A stretch of 30,893 nt of DNA from Oscillospiraceae bacterium. Its GTDB lineage: Bacteria; Bacillota; Clostridia; Oscillospirales; Ruminococcaceae. This document shows positions 7,697 to 15,595 of the stretch, piece after piece. The position numbers were made by a program, and so were the translations under genes. The notes below the pieces were generated by a model, which saw nothing but the letters and a program-made list of their open reading frames with translations, made no database searches and was not told the origin of the DNA. Positions within the stretch are counted from its first letter, which is position 1, and the number at the start of each line of letters is the position of its first letter. The stretch covers positions 1 to 30,893 of the forward strand of contig SVNB01000004.1 of NCBI GenBank assembly GCA_015067125.1, read 5' to 3'.

Positions 7697-8527
7697 TTAT
7701 TCCTCTGCAATAAGCAGTTTATAAACATCGCCTTTTGTCTGTCCGGTAAGCTTCGCCGCTTCTTTTGCCGCCATGGAAGCAGGTTTTCCTTTTTCCATAA
7801 GCTCCTTTGCAATAGAAAGTGCTTCCTCCATCGGGTCGCGCTGTTCTTCTTTCTTTTCCTGCTCACCGTCAAGAACCAGAACATATTCGCCCTTTGGCGG
7901 GTTTTCGGTATGATATGCCACCGCTTCGGAAAGGCTTCCCCTCCACGAAGTTTCGTGTATTTTGGTAAGTTCTTTTACAACAACAATGTTTCTGTCGCCG
8001 AAAACGGAATGCATATCCTTAAGGGTGCTTAAAAGCTTGTGCGGAGCTTCATAGAAAACCATCGTGCGGCGTTCGTGCCGCAGTTCCATAAGATGCTCCA
8101 TTCTCGAAGTCCGCTTTACGCTCAAAAATCCTTCAAAAGTAAACCGGGAAACAGAAAGTCCCGAAACAGCCAGCGCAGAAATAACCGCAGAAGGGCCGGG
8201 CACAACTTCCACTTTAACGTCCGCTTTTATGCAAAGTTTTACAAGAGTTTCGCCCGGGTCGCTTATACACGGCATACCGGCATCGGTAACTATGGCGCAG
8301 CTTTCTCCGTTTTGCAGACGCGAAACTATAATTTCTCCCTGCTCGTATTCGTTAAATTTCTGATAAATCACCATCGGTTTTTTAATGCCGAAGTGATTAA
8401 GCAGCTTTACGGTAACGCGGGTATCCTCCGCCGCAATAAAATCCACTTTTTCAAGGGTTTCCACCGCCCTTGGAGAAAAATCCCCAAGATTGCCTATCGG
8501 CGTTCCCACAACATAAAGAATTCCCAT
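7697..8527 (-). CDS. rsmI: 16S rRNA (cytidine-1402-2'-O)-methyltransferase
   Basis: SAM-dependent enzyme that 2'-O-methylates C1402 in the decoding centre of 16S rRNA. The 276-residue protein belongs to the tetrapyrrole-methylase fold. It shows the family motifs GTPIGNL (8-14), AEDTR (33-37) and TDAGMPCISDPG (81-92), which line the SAM and substrate site, and a C-terminal helical tail. It follows the tRNA methyltransferase gene by 8 bp, the same order as yabB-yabC in Bacillus subtilis, and is the last gene before a clear terminator. Length and motifs are normal. Confidence 0.96.
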   Translation of the reverse strand: MGILYVVGTPIGNLGDFSPRAVETLEKVDFIAAEDTRVTVKLLNHFGIKKPMVIYQKFNEYEQGEIIVSRLQNGESCAIVTDAGMPCISDPGETLVKLCIKADVKVEVVPGPSAVISALAVSGLSVSRFTFEGFLSVKRTSRMEHLMELRHERRTMVFYEAPHKLLSTLKDMHSVFGDRNIVVVKELTKIHETSWRGSLSEAVAYHTENPPKGEYVLVLDGEQEKKEEQRDPMEEALSIAKELMEKGKPASMAAKEAAKLTGQTKGDVYKLLIAEE

Positions 8528-8535
8528 AATACCTC

Positions 8536-9195
8536 TTATCTTCCGTTTTCGATATAGTTTATTTTAAGTCCGGCATGGCCGCCCTTTTTGCCTTCCACCA
8601 GCACAAGCCACGGTTCTTTGGAATCTGTGGCATTGTTGACAAGGGTAAGCCGCTTTGGTTCGATTTTGTTTTTTCGCATCTCGAACATAACGTCCGCAAG
8701 TCTTTCCGGCCGGTGGCACATACAAAGCCTGCCGCCGTATTTAAGCAGCTTTGCAGAAACTTTTGTAACCTGCGCAAGAGTGCAGCCGCTTTCGCGCCTT
8801 GCAAGGTCACGGGATTCCGTTCCGTTTTCCTTGCCCGCTCCGGAAACAAAATACGGCGGGTTCACCGTTATAAGGCTAAAGCTTTCTGCCGGCCAGTCCA
8901 GTTCGTTAAGATCAGCCAGTACCGGAAAAAACCTGTCCTCTATCCCATTTTTTTCGGCCGTCCATTTGCAAAGTTCAATGGCTCCGGGCTGAATATCCAC
9001 CGCCGTGATCCTGCCTTTAAAACCGTTTGCCATCATCATAACGGGCACAACTCCGCAGCCGGTACACAAATCCAGCACGTTATCTTTAAACTTCGGTTTT
9101 GCAAATTCCGCAAGAAGAAGAGCATCTCCGCCAAATCCGTATTCTTTTGTGGTGGCCATATCAAGGCCGTAAAAATCGTTGATAATCATATCCAT
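8536..9195 (-). CDS. tRNA1(Val) (adenine-37-N6)-methyltransferase family protein
   Basis: Class I SAM-dependent methyltransferase of 219 residues. The SAM-binding glycine motif DLCTGCGVV (42-50) and the adenine-N6 catalytic motif NPPY (112-115) are both present, and the opening with YGFGGDALLLAEFA is typical of the TrmN6/YabB group, which modifies A37 of tRNA1(Val). It is placed between the SPFH gene and rsmI. Pairing with rsmI matches Firmicute gene order, where this gene is yabB. ATG at 9195 has AGGAGG about 14 nt upstream, a little long; ATG two codons later is possible. Exact tRNA substrate is by family inference. Confidence 0.9.
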   Translation of the reverse strand: MDMIINDFYGLDMATTKEYGFGGDALLLAEFAKPKFKDNVLDLCTGCGVVPVMMMANGFKGRITAVDIQPGAIELCKWTAEKNGIEDRFFPVLADLNELDWPAESFSLITVNPPYFVSGAGKENGTESRDLARRESGCTLAQVTKVSAKLLKYGGRLCMCHRPERLADVMFEMRKNKIEPKRLTLVNNATDSKEPWLVLVEGKKGGHAGLKINYIENGR

Positions 9196-9231
9196 CAGAA
9201 AAAGCCGTTCCTCCTGCGAAAAAACGTTTTA

Positions 9232-10158
9232 TCATTCCTGTCCGGAAAGGTTGAACAAAACAGAACCCGCATCTCCAAGAATGGTGGTTGGCATTTTTCC
9301 GTCCCATCTTTCAACATAATAGTACTGCACAAGCTCATCGGTAAGGCTTTCTGCAATTTTCTTGTTAACTTCCGCTTCTCTTTCACCTGCATAATATGCA
9401 GATTCCGCCTGAATTTTGGTTACTTCAAGCTCTGCTTCCGCGGCAATAACGTCACGCTTTGCCTGTTCTTCCTGCTCCATGGTAAGCTGTTCCTGCTTTG
9501 TCTGCGCGGTAAGTTTTTCCTGTGCGGCAACCTGTTTTGCCTCAACCGCATCGGTAAAGGCTTCGGTAAAATCTATATCCTCTATGGAAATATCGTTTAC
9601 GGTAATTCCGTAATATTCCATATCGGATTTCATAGCCGCAACGATTTCTTCAGAAAGTCCCTCGCGGTGAGCGATAAGATTTTCTGCGGTATAGTTTGCG
9701 AAAACCGCTTTTACGTTTTCAAGCGCTCTGGGCAGAATAATATTTTCATAATAATTTTTACCAACGGTTTTATAAAGGGTATATGCCGTCTGGGAATTGA
9801 TGCTGTAGTTTATGGTTGTGGAAACCTGAACCTGCTGAATATCGCTGGAAAAAGCCTCCGTCTGAATATTCACCTTCTGCACACGGTTATCAAGGTTAAT
9901 AACTTTTTGCCAGGGCAGAACAAAGTTCGGGCCGGATTCCAGCGAAGCTTCTTCAACTTTTCCAAAGGTGGTAACAATTCCGGTGTGGCCGGTGGGCACA
10001 ATTCTTATGCAGGAAAGAAAAACCGCCAGCACAAGAACAGGAATAAAAATAAGCATAATTCTGCCGATATGTACTTTCTTTTCTGTTTTAACTCTTGGAT
10101 TTCCGTTTCCGTCGGTGTAGGGAATTTCTTCTGTTTTGGTAAAAAATCCGTTTTTCAT
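9232..10158 (-). CDS. SPFH/prohibitin-family membrane protein
   Basis: A 308-residue protein with a charged N-terminal stretch, one membrane segment at about 33-51, and an SPFH (band 7) domain beginning near IVPTGHTGIVTTFGKVEE. A long Ala/Glu/Gln-rich predicted coiled coil covers about residues 205-265. This is the plan of prohibitin-like proteins, which form large membrane-attached ring or cage assemblies and often recruit proteases or organise membrane domains. No partner protease or NfeD gene is next to it, so its job is open. ATG at 10158 is preceded by AAGGAG. It sits between the ferredoxin genes and trmN6, a place where Bacillus has yabA, and starts only about 35 nt after a hairpin terminator, so its promoter is unclear. 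Confidence 0.88.
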   Translation of the reverse strand: MKNGFFTKTEEIPYTDGNGNPRVKTEKKVHIGRIMLIFIPVLVLAVFLSCIRIVPTGHTGIVTTFGKVEEASLESGPNFVLPWQKVINLDNRVQKVNIQTEAFSSDIQQVQVSTTINYSINSQTAYTLYKTVGKNYYENIILPRALENVKAVFANYTAENLIAHREGLSEEIVAAMKSDMEYYGITVNDISIEDIDFTEAFTDAVEAKQVAAQEKLTAQTKQEQLTMEQEEQAKRDVIAAEAELEVTKIQAESAYYAGEREAEVNKKIAESLTDELVQYYYVERWDGKMPTTILGDAGSVLFNLSGQE

Positions 10159-10196
10159 AATCTATCTCCTTTTTATAATAAATGTTGATATAAAAA

Positions 10197-10220
10197 CGGG
10201 AAGGGAGCCTGCCCTTCCCG
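10197..10220 (-). terminator. Terminator after ferredoxin 1
   Basis: Stem CGGGAAGGG (10197-10205) with CCCTTCCCG (10212-10220), followed on the minus strand by TTTTT. It lies between the ferredoxin gene at 10235 and the SPFH gene, separating or attenuating their transcription. Confidence 0.8.
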
Positions 10221-10234
10221 CCGAAAAATAAATT

Positions 10235-10414
10235 TTACTTTTTTTCTCGTTTCTTCGGTGCGCCAACCGGGCAGACCTTTGCGCAGCGGCCGCATTCAAT
10301 ACATCTTCTGGGAATAACGGCGTACTGTCCGCAGCTTGGATATATTGCCCCTTTGGGACATTCTTTTTCGCATTTTCCGCATTCTATGCAGGCACTGGTA
10401 ATAACGTATGCCAC
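10235..10414 (-). CDS. 2[4Fe-4S] ferredoxin, spacer variant with an extra cysteine (ferredoxin 1)
   Basis: A 59-residue ferredoxin. Two cluster motifs are present: C9-x2-C12-x2-C15-x3-C19-P and C38-x2-C41-x2-C44-x3-C48-P. It differs from the two ferredoxins upstream. A ninth cysteine (C28) lies in the linker (YPSCGQYAVIPRR), and the C-terminus is strongly basic (PKKREKK) where theirs are acidic. These differences suggest another partner or role rather than redundancy. The start is GTG at 10414, with AAAGGCGG upstream; no ATG is available. It has its own likely promoter and is followed by a hairpin terminator. Soluble electron carrier; its redox partner is not identifiable from the window. Confidence 0.88.
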   Translation of the reverse strand: MAYVITSACIECGKCEKECPKGAIYPSCGQYAVIPRRCIECGRCAKVCPVGAPKKREKK

Positions 10415-10447
10415 AAAACCGCCGCCTTTCGTAATATTCTTTATATA

Positions 10448-10476
10448 ATATTATCACTATATAAAATAAAAATCAA
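10448..10476 (-). promoter_or_regulatory. Probable promoter of ferredoxin 1
   Basis: Minus-strand TTGATT (10471-10476), 17 bp, TAATAT (10448-10453), placed between the upstream terminator and the GTG start. Confidence 0.6.
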
Positions 10477-10485
10477 TATTTGAGC

Positions 10486-10521
10486 AAAAAAACAAACGGA
10501 AAGGCCGCAAAACCTTTCCGT
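10486..10521 (-). terminator. Terminator after ferredoxin 2
   Basis: Stem ACGGAAAGG (10496-10504) with CCTTTCCGT (10513-10521), followed on the minus strand by a long T run. It separates ferredoxin 2 from ferredoxin 1. Confidence 0.85.
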
Positions 10522-10540
10522 CTGAAAAATCTTTTTTTAA

Positions 10541-10711
10541 TTATTCTGCTTCGGGAGCACCAACGGGGCACTCTGCTGCGCAGGAACCGCAGTCAATGCA
10601 TTTGTTGGGATCGATAACGTATTTGCCGTCACCTTCAGAAATTGCTTCTACGGGGCAGGCTGCTGCGCAAGCGCCGCATTCGATGCATGCATCAGAAATT
10701 TTATAAGCCAT
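10541..10711 (-). CDS. 2[4Fe-4S] ferredoxin (ferredoxin 2)
   Basis: A 56-residue clostridial-type ferredoxin beginning MAYKISDACIECGAC. The two cluster motifs are C9-x2-C12-x2-C15-x3-C19-P and C38-x2-C41-x2-C44-x3-C48-P, the compact classical pattern. The tail is acidic (PEAE). It is a low-potential soluble electron carrier, as used by ferredoxin-dependent oxidoreductases, hydrogenases or Rnf in anaerobes; no specific partner can be named here. ATG at 10711 has AAAGGAGG upstream. A probable promoter and a clear terminator flank it, so it appears monocistronic. Closely similar to ferredoxin 3, suggesting a tandem duplication. Confidence 0.95.
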   Translation of the reverse strand: MAYKISDACIECGACAAACPVEAISEGDGKYVIDPNKCIDCGSCAAECPVGAPEAE

Positions 10712-10743
10712 AAATAAGAACCTCCTTTAAAATGGATAATCCC

Positions 10744-10771
10744 ATTTTATCACATATTTTAAAAAAATCAA
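10744..10771 (-). promoter_or_regulatory. Probable promoter of ferredoxin 2
   Basis: Minus-strand TTGATT (10766-10771), 16 bp, TAAAAT (10744-10749), about 33 bp upstream of the ferredoxin 2 start codon. Confidence 0.55.
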
Positions 10772-10799
10772 TAGCGCCGCCGCTAATATATCGTAAAAT

Positions 10800-10834
10800 A
10801 ATAAACAGAGAAGATTTTTCCTTCTCTGTTTATT
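10800..10834 (-). terminator. Hairpin terminator after ferredoxin 3
   Basis: Perfect 14-bp inverted repeat AATAAACAGAGAAG (10800-10813) with its complement (10821-10834), about 40 nt past the ferredoxin 3 stop. The T run is weak, so termination may be partial. Confidence 0.65.
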
Positions 10835-10872
10835 GTGCAATAAATTTTATTTTGTTTTTTATCGGCCAAAAA

Positions 10873-11052
10873 TCACATATCGTCGCCGGGCTGTGCCGCA
10901 CCTACCGGGCAGGAATAGGAACAGGTTCCGCATTCAATACATTTTGCAGGGTTGATAACATATTTGCCGTTGCCGGGTTCAATGGCGTTAACGGGGCAGT
11001 TTTCTGCGCAGGTGCCGCATTCAATGCATGCATCGGAAATTTTGTAAGACAT
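10873..11052 (-). CDS. 2[4Fe-4S] ferredoxin (ferredoxin 3)
   Basis: A 59-residue ferredoxin beginning MSYKISDACIECGTC, with the same compact cluster pattern as ferredoxin 2 (first motif C9/C12/C15/C19) and an acidic tail ending PGDDM. ATG at 11052 has AGGAGG upstream. It begins only 26 bp after the ricT stop, with no terminator between, so it is probably the last gene of the ricT transcript. RicT itself carries iron-sulfur ligands, but a functional link with this ferredoxin is only a thought. The hairpin at 10800-10834 follows. Confidence 0.95.
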   Translation of the reverse strand: MSYKISDACIECGTCAENCPVNAIEPGNGKYVINPAKCIECGTCSYSCPVGAAQPGDDM

Positions 11053-11078
11053 AAAAATATCCTCCTGTAAAAATAAAA

Positions 11079-11933
11079 TTATTCTTCGTCTTCGGTCTTC
11101 TGTTCTTCTTTTTCTGCGCGAAGACGCTTTGTTACAGATTTATGGAAAACTTTCGGTGCGCCGTCCGGAGCATCGTCCATTTTAACGGTCAGCATTCCGG
11201 TCATAAGGTTAAGGTCAACCACAACGCCGTTTCCGTCCGGAGTTTTTACCGCGGAACCAACTCTTGGCATGGTGCGGATAAGCTCTTCATAGCCGTCCTG
11301 TTCATATTTAAGGCAGCACATAAGTCTTCCGCAGGTACCGGAAATTTTGGTTGGATTCAAAGAAAGTCCCTGTTCCTTTGCCATTTTTACGGAAACCGGA
11401 ACAAATTCCCCAAGAAACTGAGAACAGCAAAAAGGTCTTCCGCAAATGCCAAGGCCGCCCATCATTTTTGCTTCGTCACGCACGCCTATCTGGCGAAGTT
11501 CTATTCTTGTGCGGAATATTGCCGCAAGGTCTTTTACCAGTTCGCGGAAGTCCACTCTTCCGTCGGCGGTAAAATAGAAAATGATCTTGCTGTTGTCAAA
11601 AGTATATTCAACGTCAACAAGCTTCATATCAAGGCCGTGTTCCGCAATTTTAACAAGGCATTTGTCAAAAGCCTGTTTTTCAAGCACGTTGTTGTCCTCA
11701 ACGTGTTTAAGGTCCTCCGCCGTTGCAAAGCGCAAAACCTTTTTAAGGGGCATAACAACTTTTTCCTCGTCAACCAAACGGTTATCTGCCGCAACCTCGC
11801 CGCATTCTGTACCGCGGCTGGTTTCTACTATAACTCTGTCGCCGATGGAAAATTTTTCGCCCTCCGGGTCAAAATAATAGACCTTGCCCACTTCTTTAAA
11901 GCGCACGCCTATAACTTCGATCTTTTCGCTCAT
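11079..11933 (-). CDS. ricT: RicT/YaaT, PSP1-domain protein
   Basis: A 284-residue PSP1-domain protein. In Bacillus RicT (YaaT) works with RicA and RicF in the Y-complex, which stimulates mRNA maturation by RNase Y and affects sporulation and competence. The cysteine pattern is preserved: CGRPFCC (C164, C169, C170) and CGRLMCC (C201, C206, C207), which includes the iron-sulfur ligands of the complex. The C-terminus is highly charged. Its start overlaps the holB stop by 4 nt, and the order darA-holB-ricT matches Firmicutes. RicA and RicF are not in the window. Role is by family; a sporulation role in this organism is not shown. Confidence 0.95.
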   Translation of the reverse strand: MSEKIEVIGVRFKEVGKVYYFDPEGEKFSIGDRVIVETSRGTECGEVAADNRLVDEEKVVMPLKKVLRFATAEDLKHVEDNNVLEKQAFDKCLVKIAEHGLDMKLVDVEYTFDNSKIIFYFTADGRVDFRELVKDLAAIFRTRIELRQIGVRDEAKMMGGLGICGRPFCCSQFLGEFVPVSVKMAKEQGLSLNPTKISGTCGRLMCCLKYEQDGYEELIRTMPRVGSAVKTPDGNGVVVDLNLMTGMLTVKMDDAPDGAPKVFHKSVTKRLRAEKEEQKTEDEE

Positions 11934-12871
11934 AAATTTCCTCCAAAAACGCCGGAAAGTTCCATCACAAGCCAGCTTTCAATAAGCTCTGCCGAACAGT
12001 TCTGCAAAACCGCAAGCTTTCCGCGTTCAATAATTTCCTGTGTTTTAACTGCTTCCATGGGTGTTACCCTTATGGGTGTATTTTTTCCGGCTGCACGGTC
12101 AATTCCGCATCTGCCGGTTATGTTCAAAAGTCTTTCAAGATATTCCGTAATATCCGCCCTTGTTTTGCAAACAGCGCCAAGTTCCGCCCCAAGGGAATAG
12201 CTTTCTCCCTTTTTAAGAAGCTCCGGTGTTTTTGCCGCAAGCATAACAAGTTCCTTTTTTCCGTCTTCCACTCCTGCGGCTGCCGCTCCAAGGTTTCCGC
12301 CGTATGCTATGGCAAAAATTTCCGCTTCTTTTTCGGAAATATCCGGAAATTTTTCTTTCAGCGCCGCGGCACATTCTTCTCTTGTGGGCGGTTCCAGAGT
12401 ATAAACCGTTGAACGGCTTATAATGGTATCCAAAAGGCTTCTGCGGTTATCGCAGGTAAGAATAAACCTTGCGTGCGCCGGCGGTTCTTCCAAAGATTTA
12501 AGCAATGCGTTCTGGGCTTCCGGCGTCATGTTTTCCACATTAAGAAGAATATATATCTTCTGTTCAGATTCATTCGGAGCAAGCCAAAGGGTGTTTTTAA
12601 TTTCCCTTATGCTTTCTATATGAAAACTTCTTGCGCCGCCTTCGCCGCCGAATATTTCCACGTCCGGGTGGTTGCCGCTGTTCACTTTTCTGCAAACGGA
12701 ACAGTTTTCGCAGGGAAAATCCCCGCTTTTACAAAGAATTGCCTTTGCAAGCCACAAAGCAAGCTCTTTTCTTCCCGTTCCCTTTTCTCCTTCAATAAGA
12801 ACCGCATGAGAAAGCAAACCTTCGCGCAAAGTTGCGGAAAGTGTCTTTTTCAGCTCTTTAAGTCCGGGCAT
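11930..12871 (-). CDS. holB: DNA polymerase III subunit delta'
   Basis: Clamp-loader subunit of the replicase, 313 residues. The N-terminal AAA+ domain has a P-loop-like GEKGTGRKE (28-36) and a zinc module with cysteines 47, 54, 57 and 60, as in DnaX/HolB proteins. The SRC-type motif is represented by the SRS of IISRSTVY, so it does not look like a normal ATPase, as expected for delta'. The sensor-region sequence LEEPPAHARFILTCDN is highly characteristic. It overlaps ricT by 4 nt and starts 1 bp after darA ends, indicating tight operon coupling. Confidence 0.95.
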   Translation of the reverse strand: MPGLKELKKTLSATLREGLLSHAVLIEGEKGTGRKELALWLAKAILCKSGDFPCENCSVCRKVNSGNHPDVEIFGGEGGARSFHIESIREIKNTLWLAPNESEQKIYILLNVENMTPEAQNALLKSLEEPPAHARFILTCDNRRSLLDTIISRSTVYTLEPPTREECAAALKEKFPDISEKEAEIFAIAYGGNLGAAAAGVEDGKKELVMLAAKTPELLKKGESYSLGAELGAVCKTRADITEYLERLLNITGRCGIDRAAGKNTPIRVTPMEAVKTQEIIERGKLAVLQNCSAELIESWLVMELSGVFGGNL

Positions 12872-12872
12872 T

Positions 12873-13193
12873 TTATACCTTCTCGAAGTGTTCGACGTTC
12901 ATTACAAAAACGGTTGCGCCGCCAACGGTAACCTCTACCGGGAATGCGGAATACATGCCAACGTCAAAGCTGTTGTTGGGAACCATCTGTTTACGCTTTT
13001 TGCTGTGTTTTGCAATAATATCAATAACGTCCTGCACCTGGTCATCGTTAACACCGATAAGGAAGGTGGTGTTTCCGCTCATAAGAAAACCACCGGTGGT
13101 TGCAAGCTTTGTTACGGAGTATCTTGCTTTGGTAAGCGCAGCGGAAACCGCGCTGCTGTCATCGCCGGATACTATTGCCATTATCATTTTCAT
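12873..13193 (-). CDS. darA: Cyclic di-AMP receptor DarA (PstA), P-II-like
   Basis: A 106-residue trimeric P-II-fold protein that binds cyclic di-AMP, called DarA, PstA or YaaQ. The binding-site signature is clear: T28 of SVTKL, F36 of TTGGFLMSG and N41 of GNTTFLIG. The glycine-rich SAFPVEVTVGGATVFV strand near the end is also typical. Its output is still poorly understood in other species. ATG at 13193 has AAGGAGG upstream. It is the first of darA-holB-ricT; tmk and yaaR, usually near it in Bacillus, are absent. The upstream decarboxylase gene ends 65 bp before it, with no terminator between, so one long operon is likely. Confidence 0.96.
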   Translation of the reverse strand: MKMIMAIVSGDDSSAVSAALTKARYSVTKLATTGGFLMSGNTTFLIGVNDDQVQDVIDIIAKHSKKRKQMVPNNSFDVGMYSAFPVEVTVGGATVFVMNVEHFEKV

Positions 13194-13258
13194 ATTATTC
13201 GTCCTCCTTGGGAAGATTATGTAACATATTATGTTTTTTGCCTGATATAAAGGTGCTT

Positions 13259-14545
13259 TTATTTTACCACATTTATTTTATAAATGCCGTATTTTTTTAA
13301 AAGTGCGGCAATTTTTTCATCAATAATTTCTCCCGGCACCGCAAGGGCAATGCAGGGCGGGCAGGGCAGATTAAGCCTTGCGGCTATTCTGCCAACGGCT
13401 TTTTCCGTTTCAATTTCCTCACTTTCCGCAAAAACCGCGTTTCTGATGCTCATGGCTTTTTGCGGCATGGCAGAAAGCTTTTCTTCAAAAGCCGCAAAAC
13501 CGTTTCCAAAGGTACATTCTATAAATTTTTCTACTCTTTCAAAATCCCGCTCCGTATTAAACGGCGAAGCCATAAGCACCGCCCATTCGTCGTTTACGTA
13601 TTCCGGTTCAATTCCGTGCTCACGAAGCTTTTTGCCGAATTCCTCACCGGTCATTTCTGTGGAAGTTACAGAAAGAGTAAGCCTTGCAGGCTCTATGCCT
13701 CTGGTTTTCGGCGCAAGGCCGTGCTCAAAAGCCTTGTAACGCAAACCGGCAATTTTTCCGTTGAGCATGGCAAAATCATATTTTGCCTTCGTTTCAAGAT
13801 ATTCCGCGCATCTGTCCGCAGAAAGCATTATAAGATAGCTTGGGCTTGTGGAACCGAACATTCTCATTTTCTGCTTTGCTTTATCACGCAAAGCAGCATC
13901 TTTTATGTGCAAAAGCGCTCCTCCGGTAAGTACCGGCAGGCTTTTGTGCAAAGAATCCGCGCACATATCCGCTCCAAGCGCTATGGGGTGATATTCCACC
14001 GGCATAAAATGCAGGTGTGCGCCGTGGGCGTTATCCACCAGAAGTTTTGCGCCGTGCTCATGGCAAAGCTTTGCAAAAGCTTCGATATCGCTCATCACTC
14101 CAAAATAATCCGGCGAAGTAAGATAGATTGCCTTTACGCTTGGGTGTTCCTCAAAAGCCTTCTGCGCTTCTTTTATGCTTCTTGGGTTAATCCAAATCGG
14201 GTCAAGATCCAGAAGTGCCATGGTGTTTACCGCAGAAGCATGGCAGTTTCTTGCGGCAATAAGTTCATCGCCCGGGTCAAGAACCGTTGCCAACATCGCC
14301 TGAATGCAAAGGGTAGAACCTCCGGCAGAAAGAAGGCTTGCTCCGCTGCCGTAAATTTTAGCAAAGCGCTCTTCCGTTTCCGCAATGGCTCCGGAAGATT
14401 CAAAAAGGCTGTCGGTGCCTTCCACCTCTGTTATATCATATCTGAAATATTCCGGAAAATCCTTTGCTCCTTTGTGCCCCGGCATATGAAAACGCGAAAG
14501 GTCTTTTCCGATATATTCATCAACTGCGTTTTCTATAGGGTTCAT
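13259..14545 (-). CDS. Orn/Lys/Arg decarboxylase-family PLP enzyme
   Basis: PLP-dependent fold-type I decarboxylase of 428 residues, like Bacillus YaaO/SpeA. The N-terminal FHMPGHKGAKDF (19-30) is the family hallmark. D171 and H174 (DNAHGAHL) would hold the cofactor, and K201 in SLHKSLPVLTG is the likely Schiff-base lysine. Expected product is a polyamine precursor such as agmatine or cadaverine; substrate cannot be fixed from sequence. The protein is short, lacking the N-terminal wing domain of the large inducible E. coli enzymes, as is usual in Firmicutes. It overlaps the FemAB-like gene by 4 nt and lies just upstream of darA, where Bacillus has yaaO-tmk-darA. Confidence 0.92.
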   Translation of the reverse strand: MNPIENAVDEYIGKDLSRFHMPGHKGAKDFPEYFRYDITEVEGTDSLFESSGAIAETEERFAKIYGSGASLLSAGGSTLCIQAMLATVLDPGDELIAARNCHASAVNTMALLDLDPIWINPRSIKEAQKAFEEHPSVKAIYLTSPDYFGVMSDIEAFAKLCHEHGAKLLVDNAHGAHLHFMPVEYHPIALGADMCADSLHKSLPVLTGGALLHIKDAALRDKAKQKMRMFGSTSPSYLIMLSADRCAEYLETKAKYDFAMLNGKIAGLRYKAFEHGLAPKTRGIEPARLTLSVTSTEMTGEEFGKKLREHGIEPEYVNDEWAVLMASPFNTERDFERVEKFIECTFGNGFAAFEEKLSAMPQKAMSIRNAVFAESEEIETEKAVGRIAARLNLPCPPCIALAVPGEIIDEKIAALLKKYGIYKINVVK

Positions 14546-15594
14546 TTTGCAAACCTCTTTTTAAGCTTATGAAGTTTTCCGTTAAGCTTTACGGCGTGTT
14601 TAACCATTTTTGCGGCAATGGGTTTGTATGTGATATCAAATTCTCCGGGAAGCTCATCAACCTGGCCGTTAAATCCGCGCTTAAAACGATAAAGTCCGTA
14701 AAGGTGATCGTTTTCGTCTTCAAGATTTCCGGATATTCCCTGAAAATCATATACGGTGCAGCCGGTTTCTATTGCCCACTTTATCATTTCCCACTGTATA
14801 AGATAGTTTGGCATCACGTTGCGGTAAGCGTTATCCGAAGCTCCGTAAACATAACAGCATTTTCCGGCATAGTTTGTCGTAATTGTACCGCAAACCGCCT
14901 GGCCGTTATAAAAGCCCATATAAAGGCGCACGTGCTCGCCAAGGGAATCCAGCATACGCTCAAAATATTCCTTCGGGCGGATATTAAATCCGTCCCTTTC
15001 GCCGGTGGTGCGCATAATGCGCATAAATTCATCAAGATATTCTTTACCCACCACTTTTATTTCCACGCCATGTTTTATGGCCACACGCACGTTATAGCGG
15101 CACTTTTGGGTAAGGTTCATAAAAACCTCGTCCTCTGTTTTGCCTTCAATATAAAGGCGGTAATTAAAACGGCACTGAATGGTTTCAAAACCGGTCGGGC
15201 CGAATTTTCTTGCAAAGCCAAGTTCTTTTGCAATGGCAAGAAATTCTTCGTCAGAAGCGGCAATATCCGGATCCATTTTAAAATTATGCGCACGGTGCTT
15301 TTTTGCAAGAGCTTTTGCTCCGGCCATAAGGTCCTCAAGCACTTTTCTGTCGTGCAGATCGCATACGGGACCTCTTGGCGCATAAAGAAAACTTGTGCCG
15401 ATGATCGGAATTTTTTGTATAAGAACGGACATTCCGCCGATTATTTCGCCGGAATCATTTCTGGAAACAACAACTTCGTGGCCCCAGTTGTTTTTAACGC
15501 CATACCAAAGTGTGGACTGGGTAAAACCGCCCATGGGGTGGTTTTTGCAAAAAGCCTCGTATTCCGGATATTGTTCCTTTTTAAGGATCTCCAT
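14542..15594 (-). CDS. FemAB-family peptidyltransferase-like protein (GNAT fold)
   Basis: A 350-residue protein of the FemX/FemA/FemB family, which uses aminoacyl-tRNA to add amino acids to the lysine side chain of lipid II in peptidoglycan building. Recognisable parts are the N-terminal GGFTQSTLWYGVKNNWG, the SFLYAPRGPVCD strand and the C-terminal PNYLIQWEMIKWA and YDFQGISG segments of the second GNAT domain. It is shorter than staphylococcal FemA (about 420) and lacks the long coiled-coil arm, as in many clostridial homologues. It starts 1 bp after the QueG-like gene stop and overlaps the decarboxylase by 4 nt. The amino acid added is unknown. Confidence 0.9.
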   Translation of the reverse strand: MEILKKEQYPEYEAFCKNHPMGGFTQSTLWYGVKNNWGHEVVVSRNDSGEIIGGMSVLIQKIPIIGTSFLYAPRGPVCDLHDRKVLEDLMAGAKALAKKHRAHNFKMDPDIAASDEEFLAIAKELGFARKFGPTGFETIQCRFNYRLYIEGKTEDEVFMNLTQKCRYNVRVAIKHGVEIKVVGKEYLDEFMRIMRTTGERDGFNIRPKEYFERMLDSLGEHVRLYMGFYNGQAVCGTITTNYAGKCCYVYGASDNAYRNVMPNYLIQWEMIKWAIETGCTVYDFQGISGNLEDENDHLYGLYRFKRGFNGQVDELPGEFDITYKPIAAKMVKHAVKLNGKLHKLKKRFAK

Positions 15595-15595
15595 T

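Noticed and set aside
8575..10188. Plus-strand open frame of about 540 codons
   Set aside because: Antisense to trmN6 and the SPFH gene; composition is typical of a reverse-strand shadow.
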